Shown here piece after piece: positions 1-11,798 of a stretch of 64,000 bases of DNA. The notes beneath the pieces are model-generated. The model was not told the DNA's origin, did not search any database, and was given only the letters and a program-made list of their open reading frames with translations. Source of the stretch: Ustulina deusta (taxonomy: Eukaryota > Ascomycota > Sordariomycetes > Xylariales > Xylariaceae); contig JAJNNX010000057.1 in assembly GCA_023159155.1 (NCBI GenBank), forward strand, positions 62,001 through 126,000, given 5' to 3'. Position 1 is the stretch's first letter. Every line of letters starts with the position of its first letter. The position numbers and the translations under genes are program-made.

Positions 1-2093
1 TCGATCGAAAAGCTGCACTGAGCAAGCCAGATGCTATAGCGAACACCAATCTCCAGGATTTGTTGGTTCAAGAAGAGAAGTTAAGGCTGAAAGTAAACCA
101 ACAAGAGCAGCGACTTAGGAAACTTTCAAAGGCGAAACGAAGATATCAACGCAACCATGCCAGTAAGATCAAAGCCATTTTGCAGAAAATATGTCAACAC
201 TCCGCTAAATATAAATAGCTCAAGTAGAACTCGACCCCGCCAAGATGGACAGGATGACCATTTCCAAGGCTAAGGCTAAGGCGAAGCGATGGGCTGTAAA
301 GTTCGCTAATATTTCAAAAGAAAGCATCGAATCCAAACGCCGACTAGTGGAACTGGACAGTGAGATTACTTTTACTTGCATTCGAGCAAGGAATCGGTTG
401 CTAAAAGAGCGTATTAAACGAGACTTCCAAAAAAGACAGGCTCGGCTTGTTCCGAAGGCCCTCGACATCCAGAAAACTTACGATGGACAAGTTTCTGTTT
501 GCCCGACAAGTTCAACCGCATTCTGGAAGTGCAAGGGTCCAATAGAAAGGATGGTTGGCTTCCCTACTGAATCGTATACGGGGATTCCTAGTCTAGCCAG
601 TTGGATTCGTAATGCGACCATCCGGAAGCGAGAAGAGCATGTTGATGATCTCCTCAACAGGCTACAAGCACAGTATAACATCATCCTACTATGGGCGAAA
701 GACAAGGGCAAGCTGAAAGATACCCCCGTTACCAAGGATTCGTTCGAGGAGCACATTCTCGCAGATCTCTTGAGGACCATGGAACAGGTATCATACATAT
801 GCTCCAGATCTAAGAACGTTGCCAATCGGACGCTAATATAGTCCAGAGTCTAGCAGCGTACTGTCCGCTTCTAACTGCGGAAGTTTACAAAAAGAATCCT
901 CTCAACGGCAAGGAGGAACTCATACTCAGCACATGCCCAGAAATGTGCATCAAGACTGTCAGGGGTTGGGCATACAAGAAACCAGACGATAGAGCATCAG
1001 ATAAGGTGCATTGGACCACATACGGAGCGAACCTCCGCAGATCTGGTGGGAAGTTCGTGAGTAAATCAAAGGAAACTCGCCATGAATATAATTGGATGGA
1101 GGATATGTAAGTGAGGCTGAGTATTAACATGAAGAGTATTATACCAAAGATTGAACTAACAGCTGTGCTAGTTCACACATTCTGTTCACCCAGATTGTGA
1201 CGGATTGGAACCAGTTTCTTAATCACGATATACCCTCCTTGGCCGATAAAGTTTGGCCAGTGATGGACAAAATCTGGGATGAGTTTATCACAAATCTCAA
1301 TACAAGCGTTCAAAACGCAGAGCCAAGACTTATCCCTGAGTTAGCTAATGAAAAATTTAGCCTGGAAATCATTAAGATTAACGCCAAAAACAAAGTACGG
1401 CAAGCTCTAGGCCGAATTTCCGATGACGCAACGCAATTCTACCCCGATGCTGTAGCCAGGATTCAATCAAACTGGGAACAGACATTCAAGGAGGCACTAG
1501 GAATCGAAGGTAGATGCTTCATCCAATATATAGTTGAACAAGCTAACTCTTTATTAGGTTCTCAGGCTCATACACTTCGCCAACAGCATCTTCTAGACTT
1601 TGCACGAAAATATAGCAAGAGAATATACAGGACTGTATACAAGGGTCTCCAACAGCAGCTTCGGAAAATTTTCGACAAGTTGCCGGAAGAACTAAAATCC
1701 ATATCAGACTCTACTATAAAGGACCTGAGACGTTATCTTGGCGTGTTCCTCGACAAGGTCCTTGAGCCCACAGATCTTGCTGTCAAATCGGCAGCTGTCG
1801 CGGAGGAGAAAGCACGTCTACAACGATCCGTAATAACCGAGCTTATGGAATGGACTTCGGAATGGCAATTTCCAATCTCGGGTAATGATGCGAATGACAA
1901 CAACACTGACGAAATCCCGGAGGAATACCAGCATGCTCAGACGGATTTGGGGCAACTAGAAGACGATGATAATAGCCTGGACTCTGAATCAGATCTGGAC
2001 TCCGACTTAGACTCAGACAACGACAACAATGGTATCGCGACTGATAAGCCACTAGGTGACGAAGCCGATGAGGAAAAGGGGATGAAAAACTAG
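1..2093 (+). CDS. 3' part of a large DUF7605-like protein (5' end outside the window)
   Basis: The gene enters the window already coding (codons begin at base 3) and is spliced as 1-162, 219-787, 847-1106 and 1172-2093, stop TAG at 2091-2093. The three introns (56, 59 and 65 nt) have GT..AG ends and keep the frame, giving 636 visible residues. The N-terminal part is Lys/Arg-rich and probably helical. It is followed by a region with a conserved-looking CPTSS motif, a GIP-containing segment and a VHWTTYGANLRR segment. The last ~65 residues are Asp/Glu/Ser-rich. The pattern resembles the C-terminal half of fungal P-loop proteins ending in DUF7605 (recognised from memory, not searched). The GTPase part would lie upstream of base 1. 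Function is unknown; the family assignment is tentative but the coding structure is firm. Confidence 0.72.
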
Positions 2094-2595
2094 ATATTAC
2101 TAGTGATGATTTCGTTTGCATCTGCGTCAGGTCGATTTGATTTAGGCAAACGGCGTTGAAGGGAGACGGACGGAAAGTTTGAGCTCGCCATGTTGAGAAG
2201 AGTTTATAGTGCTCTCGGGGGGCGATCTTTCACGTCTTCATCGGCGCTGAGGCTCATGAGAGGACTTGCAAGCTTTGCACAGATTATGCGATGATTTAGT
2301 CAGCATTTACCCCTAGTTAGTAGACCTTCACGAGCAAATCTAATGCGATGAATTACTTTGAGTAAACATGTCTTAAGAAGCCGACACATAGTACGTAACT
2401 AATAGTGATTAAAGTAATTACAGCAACCGGCACGTTCTGCAGATATCTCCTGACCAATTAATATCGGGCTTGGGCGAAAGTCCTGGATTATCTTGCGATG
2501 CACTAAATCGGGCAATATCATATGGTCTGCACGACCATCGGAATAGTCGCGGTATCGCATTGGAAAGATATTGTTTATATAGACTGCCATCATAA
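2094..2595. other. intergenic, convergent 3' ends
   Basis: This 502-bp gap lies between the stop of the DUF7605-like gene and the stop of the minus-strand membrane protein gene. It should hold both 3' UTRs. No further ORF or structured element was seen. Confidence 0.5.
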
Positions 2596-3186
2596 CTACC
2601 GACTTCTTGCGAATGGGAACCAAGTCCATCTCGACGGAGGCCGCAGCTTCTCCAAATTTCGATCCGTCGTCCACAACGCCCAGCCAGCAGCATAGTCCAT
2701 CAACGCCTTTGCTGGTCTCAGCACGGGCAGGACAACTTGGCCCAGCAATATATCAGCAAGCATGTGTCCCCGAATGCCGAGCTCCAGTATCGTCGGCTGC
2801 CCGACAGCCCATGCCAGCGGGCTATGGACAATCCCGAACCATCCGAGCCTGACCAGGCCGTAGTTCAGCAGCGTGCGCACCTCGGGATAGCTCAGGAACC
2901 AGAGCGGGAGGCCTGCGGCGGGCACGAGGAAGCGCCAGTCGACGACGGAGAAGGCGACGAGGACGAACCACGCGGTCCACGCGAGCCGGACGTCCGAGTG
3001 CAGCCCGGTCTCGCCGTTGACGAGGAGGCCCTCGCGCAGGACCTCGGCCACGAGGATGCCGAAGCCGACCAGCCAGATGGACGTGGACCAGCGCAGGACG
3101 CGGAGGAGGAGTCGCCAGTCGCGCACGACGAAGAACGTGAGGACGGCGGTCCACACGAGGGCGGCGCTGAGGAAGAAGATGAGCAT
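2596..3186 (-). CDS. small integral membrane protein, hypothetical
   Basis: A single-exon 196-aa ORF read right to left. By eye it has four or five hydrophobic segments: residues ~1-21 (beginning MLIFFLSAALVWTAVL), ~33-50, ~68-85, ~88-100 and ~113-130. A basic, aromatic C-terminus ends FARSR. The coding stretch is much more GC-rich than the flanking DNA, consistent with real codon bias. The start is the ATG at 3184-3186, immediately before the first hydrophobic segment. No catalytic motif or known family was recognised. Long overlapping plus-strand frames in the same interval are explained by the GC-rich third positions of this gene. Function unknown; membrane location is inferred only from hydrophobicity. 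Confidence 0.6.
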   Translation of the reverse strand: MLIFFLSAALVWTAVLTFFVVRDWRLLLRVLRWSTSIWLVGFGILVAEVLREGLLVNGETGLHSDVRLAWTAWFVLVAFSVVDWRFLVPAAGLPLWFLSYPEVRTLLNYGLVRLGWFGIVHSPLAWAVGQPTILELGIRGHMLADILLGQVVLPVLRPAKALMDYAAGWALWTTDRNLEKLRPPSRWTWFPFARSR

Positions 3187-3507
3187 TCCTACCTAGCGGC
3201 TGCGAATGCGTGCGCTCATCGTCTCTCGGGGTCTGTCTAGCTAGGTAGCTATCTGAACCCGAACTCCAATTTGCGCTCGGGTGGGCACTTTGTATTGAGG
3301 AATCAATTGAGTTGCTAAGGTATCTACCTAAGTCATGGCGAGAGTGCGGTTTCTGTATATTAACATCTAGTTCTCAGTACTACCTGCTTACCTACCTAGT
3401 GCCGGAAACGGGAATGTCAAATGGAGTTCTTTGTATGCTAATTTCTTGAGGAGAAATTGCTGGATTGGCGTCATGTACCTACCTACATGTAGTGTACCTA
3501 GGTAGAA

Positions 3508-3957
3508 TAATTCTTCTTCATTTGGGCTAAAAATGCAGTGAAGGGACAAGAATAGGTGCAGGCTAGTACGTCCATGCATATAAGCCACTGGGTGGCTTTC
3601 TCGTATGGGGTATACACACTGTCGATTTTCATGAGAATTTTGGAAGGGGCCACCCCACAACATAGCAAGAACTACGAATGAATTCATATTTCTCATTTTA
3701 TATAATTGATCAATTGATTCCCCAAGAGAATAGAGTGATTACTATGCTAGGAAGTGTAGGGGCGCTGTCATGTTTCTATGAGTTGCGAACAGCTATTTAC
3801 AGTTGCCCACTTCAGTACTTATCAATCCATTTTCTGTGGTAGGCAAGTGACACCTCCCTAGCGCAAGGGGGTTAGGTGACACTTTTCTCGCTGTTCCCTG
3901 TACGCTAGTAAAAACACATAATTCTTCTTCCTTTGGGCTAAAAAAGCAGTGAAAATG
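3508..3957. repeat. diverged direct repeat flanking LTR relic copy 1
   Basis: TAATTCTTCTTC followed by a TTTGGGCTAAAAA-type word and GCAGTGAA occurs at about 3508-3545 and again at 3919-3957, with a few substitutions. The two copies bracket the LTR relic and could be remnants of an older insertion. No coding content. Confidence 0.45.
3573..3815 (-). repeat. degraded LTR-like dispersed repeat, copy 1
   Basis: Shares a colinear series of words with 19286-19557: GAGCCAC/AGCCACT, a TGAATTGATTT-type word, TTGATCAATTGATTCCCCA, GGAAGTGTAGG, TGTTTCTAYGAGTT and TTGCCCACTTCA. In reverse orientation it starts near TGAAGTGGGCAA, resembling the 5' end of a copia LTR. Copy 2 abuts a copia gag/protease fragment, so this copy is read as a solo or decayed LTR. 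Confidence 0.55.
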
Positions 3958-5108
3958 CCTTAGAAAACACCTGCAGTGAAACAGCAGATTGACGTGCATT
4001 ATGCACACGCCTTATCAACTAGGTACCTAGGTGATCTAGTGTAGTATTCCACTGCAGTTATTGGGTTCGATTCAAGTAGGAGGAGGAGAAGATGATAATG
4101 GGCAATGCAAAACGCTCTCCTCCCATGGAGTTGTGGTCGCTTTGGTTCAAGAAAAAAAAAGGACACCTTTAGGGAATGCCACCTAGAACCCACTGGCATC
4201 AATTGAATTCAATATCCTTCAAGATATTATTTGGCTGGTATGATCTGATACATTAGGTGTCATCCATTGATGCCATTTGCCATTGAGTAAGTACCTATAC
4301 CTACTAGTGGTTAATTTCCTAGTAGTGAGCAGGCTCTCCTTTCGATAGGCCCCTGAACTGGATCAGACATGTTCTCCTTTTCCTATACTACCCACCTATG
4401 TAGACTTACATACATGTAGTATAGGTACACTACATGCACGGTGCAAAACCATCAAGCTTACCTAATTAGCTATCAGTACCCCTTTCTCAAAGGTGACCAG
4501 CAAGACTGGCAAGCAGGTTCTAGGTATTTAATTTGATGTCTTTAGTAAGTTCTTCGAAATGAGTACCTAATGTTAATCGTCTTTTGGTAGGTAGCATACC
4601 TGGGTTAGGAAGAGACACATAAGACGAAGAAGTGCGGAATTACCTAAGTACCCACCGTATATGGGTCCCTACTATACTGACCTTACGTAAGTGGCACGCT
4701 AATTCCTGCCTAGGTACGGAAACTTGGAAGGCAGCGAGCGCGCGTTGGATCCTCCTACCGCGAATACGCCGTTACCCGGCAGCAATCACTGTAATTTGTA
4801 CCATGACCTGTCTGAATCGTGGTATCCCGGTACTGTCTAACCTATGTAGGTAGTACTGAGGTATACGGAGTTGTGTCTCTGTTTCGGGTGACAACTTGAA
4901 CAAGATCCCACATGCATTGATACACCAAATTCTTACAACGGTACTCCCCTGCGACTACGATCAGGCACCCTTCCGCCTCAGGTCTTCGAGGTCGACAACG
5001 ACGACCACGGCCACGACTGTCACACGACAATCGCGAATGGGAACATGCCGAGCTGAGGTTTGTCGCTGAATACAAACTTCAAATCCAACCGCGACGCGTC
5101 CCGTCAGC

Positions 5109-8100
5109 ATGGACGAGAAACGTCCGAGCGGCGCCACAACGACCGGTCGGGCATCGAGCGGCATTCCAAAACCCTCGTCTCGTCTTCCCTTGCCGCGTTC
5201 AAGCATTCCGACGCCCACTGCCGCCGCACGATCCCAGCAGAAGCCTTCCATCCCATCATCCGAAACCCCACGAGCGTCCTTGGCACAGCCCTCGACTATT
5301 GGCAGCCTACGGACCCCGCGCCTTCGTCCGACAACCTCGCGAGAACAGATTAATCCTGCCGCCACCTTGCCGAGGTCGTACAAGTCAGGCGTCCCTTCAG
5401 CCGGCTCCCGACCTGCAGCGAAGGATCTGAGCAGCAGGAATGCGAATCCACGGCGTCCGCAGAGCCAGTTGACTTCCACCGACAACGTCTTCAAGAAACC
5501 CTCGGTCCCTAGACGCCGGCCGTCTAGTCAATTCAGCTATGGCACACAGTCGTCGGCCACTTTGGTCGAGGAGTCCTCTTCGGGGGATGGGATTATCGAT
5601 GACATACCCGAGCTCCCTCCCTTGGCTAAACCCGACGCTGACAACCTCACATTCGATGCGCTTTTGACGGGATCCAGAAGACCAAGACCGTCACTTACCG
5701 AGCGAACGATCGAGACGCTTTCGAGCCTGCCTTCCTCCCCTGCGATCAAACGGCGAGGCAGCAACTTCTTCGACGTGTCTGGGTCTAGGAGGCCGCAATC
5801 AAAAGGAAGTGTAGCATCGCGGCCTGGATCGCGGCTTGGATCACGGCCCGGCTCGAGCTATCAGTCCGACGGGTCGAACGGGCGTTCCAATGGCCCACTT
5901 AGTCGGCCCGGCTCGAGCTCGAGCTCTCTGGATAAGGGATACAGCAACTTCAGGGCTTCTACCAATTCTTACAAGCCACCATTAGCCACAGTCCAGGGTA
6001 CACCATCGAGGCGTCTTTCTGCCTTTGGCCCTTACGCTACGCCGGTTACGAAGAACACGCCGAAACTTGCGCATCGTCCCTCTCTAAACAATATGTCCTC
6101 TCGGGCTTCCTTGGCTGCCTCAATTGGCCCCAGCACGCCAAGCCCTGAGAAACATTCCATCCCCGTACCTAAGTTTGGCTCAAAAACTCTGGCCGCCCGG
6201 CCCATGAAGACTCGAGGGACCATTAACGGCTTATTCAGCAAGCCGTCCATACCGTCTCTTAAGAAGAGCCAGCCGACCTCAGATCTATCATCTGTCCCTG
6301 TGCGGCAAGGGTCTTTTGCCTCGGGCAAGTCACCCAGGACATCTGGCGAAAGTCGTAACCTGTCGAGTCCATCGACGACCTCTACAGCACCTACAGTGCA
6401 TTCTCTAGAGGAACCACCATCGTCCACTCGCAAGTCTTCTGCTGCGTTGCGTGACCAAATCGCAAAGGCAAAGGCCGCAAAACGAGCCGCGAGCCGGCAA
6501 GTTTCGGACACGATGACGTCACAGGCTTTAGAGCCATCAGTTATACCCACTGACACTTTCGATTTCGGGCTATCAGATGATCCATTTGGCCAAAGCAAGT
6601 TTGAAGACTCTAATCGAAAGGTCATGCAATCTCGGATTGATACCGCACGAGTGACAGGTAGGCTGAACATTGCTGCCATGGGATTGAAAGATGTTCCAGA
6701 TGAAGTACTGAAGATGTACGATCTCGAGTCAATTGGTCACGCTGATGGTAGCTGGGCCGAGAGCGTAGACCTAACACGATTTGTTGCTGCGGACAATGAA
6801 CTGGAGACGATAGATGACGCTCTCTTCCCTGACGTTGACCCCAATGGTTTCACCTCTGAGGAGGTGGACGATAGGGGTCGAATTTTCTGGGGTCTCGAAT
6901 CTGCAGATCTGCATAACAATATGCTCATCTCGCTACCCTTGGGACTTCGGCGTCTTCATCAGCTCACCTCGTTGAACTTGGTAAGCTTGTCACCGATATA
7001 CTCACCCGATTACGAGACTAACCCCATGCTAGACATCAAATAAACTTACGAATAACTGCCTTGAGATTATTGCTCAATGCACTAATTTGCGCGATCTCAA
7101 ATTAGGCAATAACCTTTTGTACGGCCCAATGGAAGATTTCTTTATCCTCGAAAACCTCGAGATTCTTGATCTTCACGGGAATAATATTTCTGCGCTACCC
7201 CGTGAGGTTGACAGAATGAAGAGGCTGCGTATCTTGAATCTCGATGAGAACGTTCTCGAATCGTTGCCCTTTCGAAGTCTTTCTGCGCTTCCGCTTAGTG
7301 AGCTGCACGTGCGCAAGAACAAACTGACCGGAACGTTGATCGAGCCTGGGGTAAGGAGTCTCCCTCAACTTCAGACATTGGATTGTTCCAGCAATCAATT
7401 GTCTTATCTCGTTTCACCAGATGCCAAACAGCCACTAAGTCTGCCATCCCTGCACCAACTGACAGTCTCCATGAATCGGCTCAAGAGTTTGCCAGATATG
7501 AGCAGCTGGGATAGCATCCACACCATCAACGCTGACGACAACAGCATCTCGGCTTTCCCTGAAGGATTCACCAGCCGGGACACTCTTAGACATGCTGGGT
7601 TCTCTAGTAATGATATTCGCATTATACCCCCGGAGATGGCTCGAATGGGCAGCCTTGCCATGTTGAGAATCACAGGGAATCCACTACGGGATAAGAAATT
7701 TACTTCTCTTACGACGGAAGATTTGAAAGATGCCTTGTTGACGAGATTAGAACCACTGCCTAGCGCAGAAGTAGGTGGTGTGGAAAACTTTGCTAATGGG
7801 ATTGATTCGATTGGAGCGAATGTCACTAACGCTCCGATTACGACGCCCACTGCACTTGCTGACTCTGGGGATTTTGAGGATGGACAGTCAGAATCTGATG
7901 ATTTCGCCACACCACCAACGTCTGCTCCTCATTCGCCAGCTCGCTCACGATCTCACACATTGACCAGTCAAACTTGGCCGGTGAAGTCAGGCGGGATCCT
8001 CGATCGATCCAACACACAGTCGTCTTCTCTGCACCCCGTTGTGTGCTCGAAGATTGCTGCTGTCCAGTCTGTGCGGGATGTCCGACTCCAGCACAACACG

Positions 8101-8667
8101 TTCACCCAGTTTCCCAATTCGTTGTCATTCTTCAGTGACACTATTACGTCGCTCTGCATATCACATAACCAGCTTACTGGGGAAAGTTGGTTGACAGAAC
8201 AGCTTGACCTCACAGCCCTGCGAGAACTGAACCTCCAGTCCAACTTTTGCACTAGTCTAACGCCTTTGATGACATATCTGTGTGCTCCAAACCTAGAAAA
8301 GCTTGACGTGTCACTTAATCGTATCGTTCGAATTCCGGCTCTACGCGATGTCTTCCCGAGCCTCACGGTGTTGCTGATATCCAATAACCGACTCGAGGAG
8401 CTCGACCCCGACACTATCCAGGGAATGAAGATTGTCGATGCCAGCAACAATGAGATTGCGCATCTCAACCCTCGAATTGGCTTGCTTGGCCTCGAGAGAC
8501 TTGACGTAATGGGCAACCGATTTAGGGTACCTCGGTGGAATGTTCTGGATCGTGGAACCGAAGCCACGCTTCGATGGCTTAGGGGCCGGGTGCCAGTGGC
8601 CGAGATGGCGGAGTGGCGGGCTCAGTCCGGAACTACAGAAGATGACTCGTCCAATGAGGTTGATTAG
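5109..8667 (+). CDS. leucine-rich repeat protein, LRRC40-like, with long disordered N-terminus
   Basis: Two exons, 5109-6980 and 7033-8667, joined over a 52-nt intron (GTAAGC..TAG) that interrupts the LRR array in phase 0; 1168 aa. Residues 1 to ~510 are Ser/Pro/Arg-rich and low complexity, probably disordered and phosphorylated. From ~515 to the end there are many LxxLxLxxNxL repeats, interrupted by a second Ser/Thr/Pro-rich insert (roughly residues 860-940). The C-terminal ending DRGTEATLRWLRGR resembles the end of LRRC40-type proteins (GT..I/LxxLRxR). The LRRs imply a protein-binding scaffold; the partner is unknown. The start ATG follows a reasonable context (gtcagcATGG). No signal peptide or membrane segment, so probably cytosolic or cortical. 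Confidence 0.85.
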
Positions 8668-9628
8668 AGTCGAATATCGTGCTACTTAATACCACGCTGT
8701 GGAGTTTTGGGAAAGGGAATGGCGATATTTTTTGTTATTTTTATTTAGACAGTCAACCCCCAAAATCACCGGTTTACAAGGCGCGGAAAATGGAGCGAAG
8801 ACCTGTGGAATTCAAAAGTTGTTCAATAGACGAAGCGGGCGAACACGGAGAACTGGGAAGGCGTATAAGCGGACTCGTGAGCAATGAGCCAAAGTACCGA
8901 TAAGTTGTAGAATTGAACAGCACGAATATAATATCCAGTAGAACAAAGCAAGTCCACGTAGATTGGCCACAAGTATCTGGGGTTGGTGATGGTTTTTTCT
9001 GTGAAATGTTTGACAATTGGCGCCTGTGTCATGGCATTCCAAACAGTTGGGCTTGTTTGTCGAAGACTACAATGATACCCAAGATTTACATGGAGATGGG
9101 TGTTACCTAATTCAGCGAAATCTTGTCAGAAGACGAACGCTGATAGGTTCACTCATCCAAGCCTGCAGACTGGGCAGCCGAGCGGTCGACTGACTACCTC
9201 GCTGATCAAGCACCCTCACTGCTCAGCCCCAATCCTAGTCCATCCTGGTCCAACCTGGCGAGACCTGGCTTGCTTGGCCCCAGTGAGAGCTCGTATTGCT
9301 GGCCCCGAGTTGCTAATTTTATGGGATCGGCCAAGTCATCTCAGAAGCAAAGCAGGTCGCCCGGACCGGTTGATGCCCTGACCTTGTAGGACCTGGTAAT
9401 AAATAGCAAACCCAGTGCCCTCTGGTTTTATTTCTGAAACTTGTGAAGTATTAACATCTTTCATCTTATCAGCCGCCGGCTTGTTTATTCGTTCCAAGAC
9501 TCGCTTATTCTGCATCTATCTCCTAGGTAGTGGATTCGCCATCTCTACGAGGCTTACAAGTCAGTCTTCTACTTTATACATACCTCGCCTTGCTTTGGCC
9601 ATAGAAACAAAGCCAAGACGTTCCCAAA
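8668..9628. other. intergenic
   Basis: About 960 bp between the LRR gene and the cysteine-rich protein gene. It should hold the 3' UTR of one and the promoter and 5' leader of the other. The short overlapping ORFs here show no family pattern. No repeat was recognised. Confidence 0.45.
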
Positions 9629-10180
9629 ATGTCATCTACCACTGCAGCAACGGTCACGGGTTCGGGTTCCACCTCGTCCTCCACGGCGACGCCAGCCTGC
9701 AGCAACTTGTATGAGATCCCCATCTCGGAACCAGGATGTGCCGTGTCATTCAACAGCGAACACCAAGACGCCATGTCGGCGTGTTGCAAATCGGCCGCCG
9801 TCATCTCATACTTCAATAACTGCGGGTTATACTGTGTCGCCGCAGACCAGACGATCAAGGAGTTGCAGGATTGCCTATTCGGCGAAAAAGTCGCATACCA
9901 GGATGTCTTCTGCAACGCTCAGAACAACGCCACCGCTACAAACACAAACCCGGATATCCCCGCCAGCGCCAGTGCTTCCGTCGTCGCGGGCGGAGATGAC
10001 GATGATGACAAAGATGGTGGGAAAACTGGCGATGACGGTGGTAATGACGCTAAGCCGTCGCCTTCCGACTCGGGAAGCCCTGCCCCGCGGCTGGCACCCG
10101 AGTTGGGTGTCTCGAAGACCGGTTTGACGATCGGCGCTCTGTTATTCTCGGCTATGGCCTTCGGTGCTTTCCAGATCTAA
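9629..10180 (+). CDS. small cysteine-rich protein with C-terminal hydrophobic tail (possible GPI or tail anchor)
   Basis: A single-exon ORF of 183 aa. Residues 1-22 are Ser/Thr-rich. Residues ~24-95 hold eight cysteines in the order C..C..CC..C..C..C..C (PAC, GCAV, SACCK, NNCGLYC, DCLF, VFCN). Then come a Thr/Ala/Ser stretch, an Asp/Gly-rich acidic stretch and a Pro/Ser stretch. The last ~20 residues (GLTIGALLFSAMAFGAFQI) are hydrophobic, as in GPI-anchored or tail-anchored wall proteins. No classical N-terminal signal peptide follows the chosen ATG, so either secretion is unconventional or an upstream exon is missing. The cysteine spacing is neither CFEM nor hydrophobin. Function unknown. 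Confidence 0.72.
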   Translation: MSSTTAATVTGSGSTSSSTATPACSNLYEIPISEPGCAVSFNSEHQDAMSACCKSAAVISYFNNCGLYCVAADQTIKELQDCLFGEKVAYQDVFCNAQNNATATNTNPDIPASASASVVAGGDDDDDKDGGKTGDDGGNDAKPSPSDSGSPAPRLAPELGVSKTGLTIGALLFSAMAFGAFQI

Positions 10181-11798
10181 TGGCTAGGGCTTTAATTACG
10201 GTGGCTCCAGCGTGGCGCGAGTTGGTACAGGTATCTCGGCTTTGGATTAAAATGGATACAGAAAACATGGATTATTTGGCTCGTCACGGGCGTTGAGCAA
10301 CCAATCGTGGTGCGGGGGATTGAACTTGGCACGTAAGGTATCAACGGACATATACGGAATTCAGGATTGTGCAATGGCGTTTGGCATTAGGTATGTAATG
10401 TTATGCGGGCTCGAATCGTCCACACCTAGGTGTCGATCGGCAGGCCGTGGAGCCGAGTGTCGATACACCAAAACGATAATCATGTTGGTTGAAGCTCAAA
10501 GTAATAACACCACACACCTATACTAGAGCCCAATACCCAATCACAGATGCGTTGGTTTTCTTCCAGCCCGACACTGGCCAGGATTCCCTACACTTGCATG
10601 TCCCGAACCACGTGTCCATGAGGATTGTTTTAGCCCGCACACGCAGCAGAGTTCCCCAGCCAAGCACACAGGCCGGCCGACTGATACCACAAGTCGACGC
10701 GGCACCAAGACATGGGTCCGAGCTACAGCTGTTCTCCCTCCATTGGACACCAGAACCTCGTAAAAGTGCCGTCTCCAATCCGGTCCACGATGATGATTCA
10801 ATCGAGGACCTATGGATTCATCCAGCATCACGACGCTGCGAAACCATGGAGAGACGTAAGCTGCGCTACCGGTACCTCTCGTCTATCCCGATTCCCCCAC
10901 CTACGAGGGCTGATTGCTCGGTCCTGCAGTCAATGAGCGTAAGCAGGAATGCGTCGTCTCATCAACTAATGGTCGCGGCATCTCATGAACACGAGATGTA
11001 GATGGGAAACGAGGGCGGCATATCTGAAGCAAAACATGCATTGACATCGAAATGAAGATAATCAACCTCTGCAGTGTCCCGACAGTACCTACAGTACACT
11101 GGTAGTCTAGACTACCTGTGAGTCTAGACAGGTAGAGACCTGATGTAGCATTCCGTATCAATTTCGGGTTGTATTCTAACTATTATGGACTAGCGTTTCG
11201 ACCACGTTTTGCCTGTTTAGGAAATTAACATGCCAACAACCACTGCTGTTCTTACGTGTATGGATGCAGGTGACCAGCCTTTCCAATTAAATCACTACCC
11301 AGATTGACTAGCCACTAGAGTCTAGGTGGGTTCGCCTAGCAACCAAGTGGCAGCGCAGGCTTGGTTGCAATCTCTGTCCCAAAAAACACCGCTAAACAGG
11401 TACGGGCTAATTCGCTCCGCCAACTGCCTACCTACACCATTGCCATCAACCTCCCGCCGCTGGTCTGACAGCAACTCGTCACCAACTGGGTTGACAGATT
11501 CATTGAAACTCGATCCTGTTGATTCAAAGCCATCGCACGCTCTGGCTGCACATCACCGACGGCGCAACACCATTCATTGCTGCGCTAGAGCTGCCCCTCG
11601 CGGACACGGTGCCGCTTGGACCTATTGAGGCAAGCTTGGTGTTGGCCATCAAATAGGCAGCTCACCGACAGCTCTCTCGCTTTCTCTCTCATCCCAACTC
11701 GCCTGTCCTGGTCCATCGTGCCCACGCAACAAGCAGAACACCCTCATCTCGGGACAATCCATCATCACAATCCACCCACAGACATTGTCGCTGCAAAG
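10181..11798. other. intergenic
   Basis: About 1.6 kb. A 170-codon frame at 10489-11001 shows no domain, coding-like composition or family pattern and is not called. The proximal part (11400-11798) is rich in CA, CAC and CTC words typical of fungal 5' leaders upstream of the coiled-coil gene. Confidence 0.4.

Larger units (their letters stand above)
3187..5108. other. long intergenic region with repeat relics
   Basis: About 1.9 kb with no convincing gene. It contains an LTR-like dispersed repeat (3573-3815), a diverged ~40-bp direct repeat at 3508-3545 and 3919-3957, and many TACCTAGGTA-like short motifs (for example near 3494 and 4021). The right end serves as promoter and 5' UTR of the LRR gene. 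Confidence 0.5.

Noticed and set aside
2737..3240. Plus-strand 167-aa frame opposite the membrane protein
   Set aside because: Composition (Glu/Asp/Arg-rich low complexity) is what the complement of a GC-rich hydrophobic gene gives; no motif.
4060..4085. tRNA-like GGTTCGATTC word
   Set aside because: Flanking bases cannot pair as a T stem and no anticodon or acceptor stem could be folded around it.
10489..11001. 170-aa plus frame
   Set aside because: No domain, no splice partners, composition like intergenic DNA.
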